From Porphyra umbilicalis (taxonomy: Eukaryota; Rhodophyta; Bangiophyceae; Bangiales; Bangiaceae): DNA of 64,000 nucleotides. Position 1 is the first letter of the stretch, and each line of letters opens with the position of its first letter. Position numbers and translations under genes: made by a program. The notes under the pieces are model-generated. The model was given only the letters and a program-made list of their open reading frames with translations. It was not told where the DNA came from and made no database searches. The stretch lies in the NCBI GenBank assembly GCA_002049455.2, contig KV918812.1:248001-312000 (forward strand), written 5' to 3'. Shown here piece by piece: positions 55,670-64,000 of this stretch.

Positions 55670-55870
55670 CCCACCCGGAGGCCGGATATAGTCGAATATT
55701 ATAAATACACCAAGAATACGATATAATGCGCTACTCGAGTCGTGCTTCAGATTATTAATGGCAGAGGCCTCCCGGCATAGTCGAATACGGATACAATGGA
55801 GTGACCCATATTCTCGGAGGATATGATTATAATACCCGGATACATTCCAACAGGATGTATCCATGACAAC
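55670..55870. other. AT-rich block with repeated GGATA/CGAATA motifs
   Basis: Motifs AGTCGAATAT, AGTCGAATACGGATAC and CCCGGATAC recur just upstream of the hAT transposase. ATACGGATAC also occurs at 47876-47885. These may be subterminal repeats of the hAT element. Confidence 0.35.
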
Positions 55871-56024
55871 CCCTGGTCGTAACCCGAATACGCAGCGAAC
55901 GCGGAAGCGCCGTCGTGAAGGGCCCCTGTTGCGCCACGTTATCGCTCACCGTCGCAGAACGCCGCACACAGACAGGCATTCTACAGGGCGCTCTCACGCT
56001 TCATGTGGCGGGTGGGGGGGGGGA

Positions 56025-56092
56025 AGTACGGGCAGTACGGGGCAGTACGTGGGGGGGGGGGAGGGCAGTACGGGCAGCACGCCCTCTCTTCC
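56025..56092. repeat. GGGCAGTACG minisatellite copy
   Basis: Four to five units of GGGCAGTACG(G) interleaved with G runs. Related units occur at 57658-57745. Confidence 0.7.
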
Positions 56093-56328
56093 CGCACCCC
56101 CGCTCGCCCCACATCCGTTCCCCGCCGTCCCCCCGCTCCCCCCGCTCCCCCGCCCTTCCGCTCCCCCTGCTCTTTCGCGGCCCCGCTCCCGCCCCGCCCC
56201 CTCGCCCCCACCACCGCCCTCCACCCCCCCAAGCACAGCAAGCAATGAAAAATGCGAGAAAAAAGACCGAGAACAATGCAATGACAAGAGCACCAACAAC
56301 ACGAGTAGCAGACACACCATCAAACGCG

Positions 56329-58250
56329 CTATGAGGTGTTGGTCTCAGTCCTCACAGCGCTAGGGCCAAACTCGGGATCTGATAGATAATCGTCACTGTC
56401 CGCCGGGCGCGCCATGCGCCCGAACCGGCGCCGCTCCCAAACCTCCTTCTTGGGCCTTCGCACCTCCTCATCAGAGTTGAAGCGTTCAAAAGGGTGGCGC
56501 TGCCAGTTGTCCACTCGCCGCACCCCAGCACGCAGCCGACGCGGCACCGAGGACAGCGCCGGCAAGCTGAGGCCTGCCAGCTCGTGCCCCCATCCACCTC
56601 CGTCATCCTCGTCATGCCCGCCCCCGACGCCAACGCCACAGCCTGTCCCACCGCGCGGCGGCGCATCGGCGGGGGCACCCCCCCTGCCGCCACCGCCACT
56701 GCCTGCCCCACCTCCCGGCTGCGCATCGGCGAGGGCACAAAGACCGCCCGCGCCGCCGCCATCATCCTCGCCCGCACAACCATGTGCCCCAGGTGGCTCT
56801 CTTTTCATGGGGGAGTGGGGAATGGTTGCCCTCTCGGCCTCGTCCTGGTTTGTCTTGAAGAGCTTGGCCCAGTAGTCTTCTGACCCATCAACCTCCACAT
56901 GCAGGTAAGTTTACTCTTTCGCCCAAGCGGCGCGCCCCGCTTTCATCTTTCCGCTGCGCAGCACGCAATTCGCAACCTTTTTGCTGTCCGCAGAGAGATA
57001 CCCTCCCTCCAGGCACATATGAATCTGCACGGGTCACCAACACACAAGCCACAGAGACGACACACTCAAGCAACTCCGAAGCATCTAGTGCCGGTCAGTA
57101 CCGGCCAGTACCTCAATGGTACCCCCTACAGCGATTTTGCACACCCAAGCCACACTACACTCTCCGTCCGTAACGCCAAGAACTCACCTTGCTCGGCACA
57201 AAGGCCAGCGTGGCGAGCACCGTCGAGGCATTGCGTCTCCGTCATCCCCGTCAGGAACGGATATTGGTCTGGGTCCCCACCACAGTGGAAAATCACAGCC
57301 AGGAATGCGTTGAGGACTCCCCGACGCCCGTTGGAACCCCTGGGGTACCCATGGCCATGTAATAACCGCCTGATCTCCGCCTTGGATGTACCGCCGTAGC
57401 CGCTGCCCGTCGTCCACGCCCAAAAGATACAGTCCTTGAGGTTAAAGCGTGCCTTGCCGTCGACACGCCACGTCAGTTCGTTTGCAGCGAAATCCACCGC
57501 AGCCGAAACCACGCGGTTGCCCAGGCGCTGGCATGAACCCGACGCCTTGGGCGTAAATGACTTGGTCGGAGTGCCAGCAGCAGCCAAGGTCTCCCCATCC
57601 TGCTGTGCGGGCCACTTTCGGACGTGCCAAAAGGTTGACAGTTTGATCTGAATGAGAACAGGGGCAGTAAGGGGGCAGCACGAGGCAGTAAGGGGGCAGC
57701 ACGGGGCAGTGAAGGGGCAGCACGGGGCAGTAGGGGCCAGCGCTGGGCAGGAATTGAAAGTACTCGGGTCAGCGTTCGGCACAGGACGCACACCGGCACA
57801 CGACACCGCTCCAGTGCGCTAGTTTCGACGCACGCGGAGCACGACATCTCCGACCTCCTTGCAAGAAGCAACAAGAAAAGCAGAAATAGAGGCACGACAC
57901 GCAGTATACATGCAGAGAGAACGTGCATTTGTTCAGCCGGGAGACTGATGTCCCTGTTGGCCCTCCTCATCGCCGATCCGCACGGGCATGCTCCCGCAGC
58001 AGAAGCAGGGCGTGCAGTCGCGGCAGGTGCGCTCCAAGCGCGGGAACCAGCCTGGCAGCCTGCCATACTCGCCGAGTACGACGCGACCGAGTACGAAAAG
58101 CTTCGTTCCTGATGCGGGGGAGAAGAAGCAGCACACGACGGGGGCGTAGGTGGCGGGGGAAACATCGCAGGCCGCACGAAAGTGGAAGCAGACGGCGGGT
58201 AAGTTGCAGCACGCGTCGGAGTGACTGCACGCGTCGAGAGTGTGGCACCA
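56329..58250 (-). CDS. Unrecognised spliced gene, at least three exons
   Basis: Three protein-like blocks on minus. (1) About 58130-57957: KLFVLGRVVLGEYGRLPGWF, then a Cys-rich CRDCTPCFCCGSMPVRIGDE. (2) Internal exon 57647-57188, bounded by TTCAG and GTGAGT: TFWHVRKWPAQQDGET, ANELTWRVDGKARFNLKDCI, GGTSKAEIRRLLHGHGYPRG, DPDQYPFLTGMTETQCLDGA. (3) Terminal block 56892-56329: DGSEDYWAKLFKTNQDEAER, Gly-rich middle, VDNWQRHPFERFNSDEEVRR, ending RTETNTS. The 57188/56892 junction does not keep frame, so a small exon or an error lies between. Upstream, 58250-58700 gives a Pro/Ala-rich frame that may be the N-terminus. No family recognised; minisatellite units in intron and downstream hint at a transposon-borne gene. 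Confidence 0.4.
57658..57745. repeat. GGGGCAGYANG minisatellite
   Basis: About eight units alternating GGGGCAGTAAGG and GGGGCAGCACGG, in the intron before the exon at 57647. Same family as 56025-56092; GGCAGCACGCGGC units at 58260-58310 may be relatives. Confidence 0.8.
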
Positions 58251-58699
58251 CACGTCGAGGAAGTGGCAGCACGCGGCAGGGAGCGGGCAGCACGCGGCAG
58301 GGCGAGGGCAGCAGGCGGCGGGGCGGGGGCAAGCGCCAACGGGGCGGGGACAGCAGGCGGCGGGGCGGATTCTAACAGCGGCGAGGCTGACGAAAATGAC
58401 GGCGAGGCGGGGCCAGCAGGCTGCGGTGCGGGGGCAGCAGGCGGCGGGTCTGGGGCTAATGGTGGCGGGGCGGCGGCCGCTGCTCCAAAATTGCGGAACG
58501 CGAGGACGGCGGCGCTCAAAAGGGAGGCTGTCGACTCCCGGTTCTTGTCGACGGCGGCTGTCGGTGCTCCGTGCGCGACTTGGTCGGCCTGAACGGCCGT
58601 CGCCTCAGTCCCTGGTCCATTCCGAACATCGCCGCTGGCTGCAGCCGCCGTTCCACAATCCCTGTGGCCTCCGGCTGCTCTCTGTCCAGTAAGTTGCAA

Positions 58700-59495
58700 C
58701 TGAAAACGAGGAGGCGGGCCAAAGAGGAAGCATTTGCCATTCTGCCACCTGCGGGCGCGGGGAGAACCGGGGTTCGAGTGTCGATGCGGGGCTGGAGGGG
58801 AGGCGGGGCCCATGTGGGAGTCAGGGAAAGTGTCCGTCAGGATGCTGGGAGCCCGTTTGTGGCGGTGCGGGTCGCTTCAAGGAGGTATTACACACGAACT
58901 GACGAGTGGGCTTTACTGACACCCACCAGCAGAAGTGCGGCGCGACAGAAGGGCTCCCAGAACGCCCGCGGACGAGCTGTTACCGGGCCAAAGAAAGCCC
59001 TCTCCAGAGGTGTTTTTGGGCCGTGGCGCGGGCAGAAAACGGCCAACGAGAAAGGCAGTAAGAACGGTGTGGAGAAAGACCGTTGCCCGCAATGTTGCCG
59101 GGCCGTCTCGCCTGTCCTTACAAAGCCGACACGAGCCGGATACGGCAGACACATCCAGGGCAGCTTGCCTGTGGCCAACCGGGAGTGCTTCGCACCACCG
59201 ATCAATGCTCGCCAGCAGTATCGAGCTACCACCACGCGGCCTGGTGCAGCTGTGATCAGGTGGCTTCTGAGCACCAAGCGCCCTCAGGCTCTCCGGCAGG
59301 CAAAACTGATGGCTTGGTGCCCGCACGAGGCTGGTGGGCTCTCACCCAATGTCGAGCGGACCATTCGATGCCCCACAATGTCTTGAGCAGGGGATAGTGC
59401 TGACAGACTGACAGATACGATTTCACATTGTGAACCTTGTGGGGTTACTTCTGGTGTTACTGGGTGGCGTTACTCTACAGTCAGCATAATGCAAA
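58700..59495. other. No confident gene
   Basis: A plus frame ending 59386 reads partly protein-like (RCPQCCRAVSPVLTKPTRAG) but has no recognised domain or supported start. Confidence 0.4.
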
Positions 59496-59932
59496 CCTCC
59501 AAAAAATGGCGGTTGCAGAGAGAAGGGAGGCAGAGCCGACGACACAGCATAAAAATCCAGTCGGATTGGCTGTTTGACAAGCCACGATCGTACCATTGGC
59601 TGAGAGTTGCCTCCAGTAATCTTGCAAGCCAACCAAACGTGTCTTGTAGGAGTCATGCAGTGCCATTGCAACCCACAATGAGATTTACTGAGACTTTCGG
59701 GCCGCTTGCTTGCGCCTGAAGAGGGCATGGAGAGGGTTCTGGGCCAGGCCTGTGAATTCTCATGAGATCAACAAACTTCTTCAGATTTCTTGAGATCCTG
59801 ATGAGCGTTTCCAGTGCGCAGAGCTGCATCAGGAGACTGTGTAAGGAACTCACATGATTCCTAGCCTTTTCTTTGGTCCACATACGCTGTTGAATGACTG
59901 AAACCACTCTGCAACCGCCATTTTTTGGGGGT
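59496..59932. mobile_element. Inverted-repeat element (MITE-like), 437 bp
   Basis: Arms at 59496-59520 and 59908-59932 share AAAAAATGGCGGTTGCAGAG in inverted orientation with one mismatch nearby. Short CAGTCAGCAT and GGGGTCAGCAAT motifs lie outside. No coding sequence. Confidence 0.65.
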
Positions 59933-60068
59933 CAGCAATGTATGAATAATGCATTTGTGCCGACCTGCCCGTATTCCTCCTCACCCGGTCGACCGCTGCA
60001 CCTCTTTCCACCGTGGGTCAGCTTCAGGCTCGCTCTGTCATGCTTACGAGTTCTGATGGCTTGCGTCG

Positions 60069-63000
60069 ATGAGTTTTCCGTGCCCAGCAGTAGACTGCGG
60101 CCGCTGTTTTGGTCGATTTCTCGAAAAGCACCGGCTTGCGGCACACGCGCACCGTGAGCCAACGCCCGCGGGGTGTGAGGGTATCAACACCATTTGCATA
60201 CAGTCTAATGTGTCTGACGAGTCCGGTGAGCTCGGAGGCCCTGCGGCTGAAGTGGGTACTGCCATTTGCATTGAGTCGGATGCGTCTGGTCGCCCTACGG
60301 TTGCAGTGGGTACTGCTGCGTCGGCTGCCACTCCCGCGACGGCTGGCACGGCTAATTCTGGGGGTGCTGGGGACGCTGGGGATGCGGAGGATGCTTGAGA
60401 TGCTGGGGATGCTGGGGGTGTTGGGGGTGTTGGGGGTGTGCGGGACGCAGTAGGACTGGAGTTTGAGGGATTCCTGGAGCTCGCTCGGCCAGTGACAGCA
60501 CCTGCCTCTCCTTCTAAGCCGTCGCCTCGACGGGGTCGCGCCCGGCAAGGTGCACCGTCTGAGAACGCCAGGCGAGCGCGCCGTGCTGACGCGCAGAACC
60601 GTCACCGGAGTCGTGCGCGCCGTCGAGGCAACACAGCCGGTGTCAACCCGACCGATGGATCTATCGGATATACTATGGATACGACTGGAGAAGAACATGC
60701 GGCTGCGCCTGGGCATGGCCGTGGAACAGGTGCCGGCGGGGCAGAAGATCGAGACGAGGACGGTGGTATGGAAGCTCAAAGCCCCGGGGCTGGTGGCGAT
60801 CGAGGGTTCTGTGAGCACTTTTTTCACCACTACGAGCGCTTTGAGGACGCCAGGCGTGCAACCACCGCTTTTCCACATCTGGAGGGCGGAGGAGGTAGCG
60901 AGAGAGGGCGCATCCCGTGTCTGAGAGAAGACCTGTGGCTCGTTTTGACGTTTGCCTGCACGTCCAGCGGCGGATGCGGCCTGTCGCAGCAGGAGCTGCG
61001 CCGGTTGTACCGGTAGACCAAGAAGGTAGAGGCGACAAGTGCCGCCTGCCGCACGCCATTTACAGCAGCCTTCCACACTGCGAACCGGTTTATTGCCGCC
61101 GCTCGACGCTTCAAGCGCTCTCTCGTCACCCCTCTCAGCTGTAAAAAGGTTGTCAAGGCGGTTGACGGTGGCAAGTACCCCAACTTCTTCTGCGACGCGT
61201 TCGACGCTGCGCAGGAGGTGATCATGCAAGTGGCGCTAGGGGACCTGTGTCGGGGACCTGCGCCGACTCGAGCTGACAATGGCGTGGAAGGGCCACAAGC
61301 TGTGCTACTGCAAGGCAGCTGGGGCGGGGAGATGTACCGGGAGCAGCAAGCCCACGTCGAGGGCACTATGCACGAGGAAAAGAGAGTCCCGGCGATGCAC
61401 CTGCACTCTGGTGCTACTGTGCTCAGCAGCAGCGGAGCAGTATCTGCGTACCCTTTCGTATGCGCGTCGCGAATATCAACACCAAGGACGTGCGAAGGGT
61501 CACACTAGCTGTCATCCCACAGGTCGAGTCCAAGATCGTGGAGACGCGCAAAGGCCATGAGGTGCGTTCCGAGCTGCTCCAGCAGATTTAGCTCCTCTTT
61601 TTTCGCGGCAGCGTGCTGGCCAGTCACCTTGGGGCGTGGCTGAGCTTACCCGGTTGTGGTCCAGTGCGTGTCTCTCCACGTGACCTCCTTCACGTGTATG
61701 ATCAACCTGAGAAGCGTGCCGTAAAGTGCCTGAAGGGTACTGGCTGTCTCTTTCCCTGCACGTTCTGCATGGTGGGACGGGAGGAATCGTGCTCGGCGTC
61801 CGGGGCCGATGCTCCTAGCAGAGACGTCCAGGAGGCGGTACGGGCGCAGCTCAAGAAAGCCACGATGGGGGCCTTTCGGGGCGCGGCGGTGAGGCGCGCA
61901 GAATTAGAGATGGAGCACAGCATCAACAGCGTGGTCCCTCCGATGGCCGCGTGGGCTGGCCTTGGAAATGGTCCCCGTACGCTGTACCGATTGCCATGTT
62001 TCGATCGCCTTCACGTACGTCTCTTTGCTCGTCAAGAGTACAACTGCTCGCTCCTTACATTTGGTGGGCGGTCGGGCGCTCATGTCGGTCGCCTCTCTAT
62101 CTGTATGCCGCCTTGGTCTTGTTCAGTATTGTCTCACCAAGCACGGCCCGAGACATGGTGCAAGTAGTTGTTGTGGAATTATGACAGTGTGTTGTATGCC
62201 CGAGATTCGGTCATGGACACTGGTACCAACAGGAAGGTCGCCAACGAGGTGCCTGTTTACCTCCGCAAGGTGGCAGAAGGTGGAGTCCATGCGCGGTTTG
62301 AAACCGTCACTAGAACCGATCGTGGCACCAATATGCAGTTCAAGCACGCGTCGCGTCGTTTGCGCGTGCCGCACATCCACCCTGGGCACGTTTGGAGCCC
62401 TACTGGATGCGTTTCTTGCTTGGGGGCAGGTTGTGGCTCACACCACTTCACCACATCCGCGTACTGACAAGAGTCTACCGTGCTATCAGTCCCTTGTGGC
62501 AGTATGGGCTCCTATGTCACAGGTGCTTTGTCCTGGAATTCACAAGGCAGGCAACAATGACGGGTAGTGAGCACCGTCGTGCCCTACCATTCCTTCCTTT
62601 CGGTGTCGTGGACGTAGCGGGCGCGCCGGGCAATGGCGACCACCGCAGTGCTTTGACTGCGGCCATTTGTGAGCTGGTTGTTGTGGCAAGCGCACTCTTT
62701 GCCGCACAGTGCACCAACCAAGGCGGTGGTATTCTGTACTGCGCGGCGGTTGTGCTGGCCAAGAAGGCCCACGCGTTGGTGGTTGAAGTCTTTCAGGCCG
62801 TACTGGGGCCAGCCCGCACCACCAAGCTTCACCATATGTCGGCGCATCTTCTGGACGAGCTTCGCCTCAGAAGTAACATCGATGACGGCAACAGTGCGTA
62901 TAATGAGGCCCTACACAAGGCAGTTAAGGCAGGTTAAAAGCTTAACAAAAAGAGGAGGGTCCAGTTCGTCGAGCAACTGCTGCTGAGCGAGCAGGAATAC

Positions 63001-63738
63001 ACCCTGCTCCATGACGAGGAGAAGGAAAACGCCGACGCAAAGGAGAAGGGACCAGAGACCGACACGGGCGACTACGCTGGGACACGGCGCAGCCGTCCGC
63101 AGCGACGGCAGCGGCGGTGGCAGCGGGATGCCAAGGAGTACTCTCTGGCTGAGCTGGCCAGGAGCCACAAAATCCCTGGCTTGGCGGCTGTGCTGTGTCG
63201 TCCCGAGAGTACGCTCCTCTGCAGGAGCGGAACCCTCTATTATTTCATCGACTCTCAACCGAGGCAAGGACGCGCCCAGCACATCATCCGGGCCGCGCCG
63301 GTTTTCCATTGGTCACCGTGGTCTAACAGGCTGCGGTACCGCCGACCAGATGGGGCCATTCGGAGCTGTCAGGCCGCCGCAATGGTAACGACACGGGCCC
63401 GCGGCTGGGCGCGGCTGGTGGTGCGGCGAGTGGAACAGACTACGGCAAGACCCGGATGCGTGCTGACAAAGTACGGGTATGAGCGTCTAAAATGAGATAT
63501 GGAGGCCGAGGTAGACGCAGTACGCATGGACGTGCTTACTACTACAGACATTGTGAGCTGAATTGCCGTCGAGTATGACTGGAAAGACCTCAGTGAGTGC
63601 CACGGCGTTACGGTGATGCCCGGCGAAGTGCCCAAGACTGCGGAGAAGCGACGGGCGTCTCGCCTTTTTCTTAATGCGTTTGTTCTTGGAGATGGCCTTG
63701 GTAAGTGCGCATCTAACAGTGAGGACGGCTTCGAGTAA
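60069..63738 (+). pseudogene. Plavaka/KDZ-like transposase with N-terminal zinc finger, decayed
   Basis: ATG at 60069 gives a zinc-finger-like start (CPAVDCGRCFGRFLEKHRL, AAHAH). A Gly/Asp minisatellite (60358-60440), then a long frame with FCEHFFHHYERFEDARR, KYPNFFCDAFDAAQEVIMQV, MYREQQAHVEGTMHEEKRVP and HSGATVLSSSGAVSAYP. The last pieces match the layout of KDZ transposases (target on gene-like 'D..t.ls..G..sayPv..r.aNi'). After frame changes: RVSPRDLLHVYDQPEKRAVK, CLFPCTFCMVG, HSINSVVPPMAAWAGLGNGP and TTKLHHMSAHLLDELRLR with NSAYNEALHKAVKAG. Stops include 60396, 61014, 61506, 62935 and 63493. I cannot place the catalytic acids. Family call is by pattern. Confidence 0.6.
60358..60440 (+). 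repeat. 9-bp minisatellite in KDZ-like gene
   Basis: Units GCTGGGGAT/GTTGGGGGT in tandem, about nine copies, coding Gly-Asp-Ala or Gly-Gly-Val. The in-frame TGA at 60396-60398 lies inside it. Confidence 0.75.
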
Positions 63739-64000
63739 AGCCGGTGCAGTATCTGGGAAAGTCATCTCGGCGGGAGGAGAAGAGTGTGCTGGTCCGGGGG
63801 GGAGAGGGGGGGTCGGGACGTTCCAGGGAAAGAAAGGTCGGGGTGGGGGCCGGGGGGATGGAAAAAAAGGTTGTTGCGCAGTACTCCACAGTGGTTTCAA
63901 GGCACCGATGGAACGAGGACGAGGTCGCTGCTTGGCAGTGTGAGGCATGGGTGCGCCGCGGGGCAGAAGCACCCGAGTTGTGGAGTAGGGCGGGGGCATT
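63739..64000. other. Right end, no gene seen
   Basis: G-rich sequence after the last KDZ-like stop. No frame of interest. Confidence 0.5.

Overview
The window is nuclear DNA from a GC-rich, intron-poor photosynthetic eukaryote. Three genes support this directly: a spliced RNA polymerase subunit (RPB8 type), a long inositol-polyphosphate 5-phosphatase and a spliced FKBP whose leader looks like a bipartite chloroplast/thylakoid-lumen (Tat) signal. Very high GC, Gly/Ala/Pro-rich proteins, few short introns and copia, pogo, hAT and Plavaka/KDZ-like transposons together suggest a bangiophyte red alga of the Porphyra/Pyropia type. That species call is inference; another GC-rich alga is possible.

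Layout. 1-25.4 kb is gene territory. From the left: a MYB (SHAQKYF-type) regulator with a poly-Gln tract (minus, runs off the left edge); RPB8 (plus, three exons); a long low-complexity protein with a conserved C-terminal block (minus, 5.45-10.26 kb, frame broken at C/G runs); a repeat-rich gap with a 33-base G run; the 5-phosphatase (minus, 13.7-17.2 kb); a single-pass membrane protein with beta-propeller-like repeats (plus, 19.1-21.5 kb); a small two-helix membrane protein (minus); and the FKBP (minus, 24.3-25.4 kb). Several genes need small length corrections in homopolymer runs to stay in frame, which looks more like sequencing error than decay.

25.5-46 kb is a nested transposon block. 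A 4.7-kb pogo/Tigger-like element (25599-30325, TA target sites) is followed by miniature elements that share ends with a second pogo-like element (32861-36849). This second element sits inside an old copia-like retroelement: the SAP-like start of an ORF lies on its left and the protease, integrase and reverse transcriptase remnants lie on its right. The integrase of that old element is split again by an intact copia (37996-42956) with 419-bp LTRs differing at one base, a 5-bp target duplication, a copia-type half-tRNA primer site and one 1,308-codon ORF. It is the youngest insertion here.

46-64 kb is mostly gene debris and older transposons: a Sel1-like repeat pseudogene, frame-coherent but stop-broken unknown coding remnants, a hAT transposase with two stops, an unrecognised spliced gene surrounded by a GGGGCAG-type minisatellite, a short inverted-repeat element, and a decayed Plavaka/KDZ-like transposase with an N-terminal zinc finger. 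I saw no tRNA, rRNA or CRISPR.
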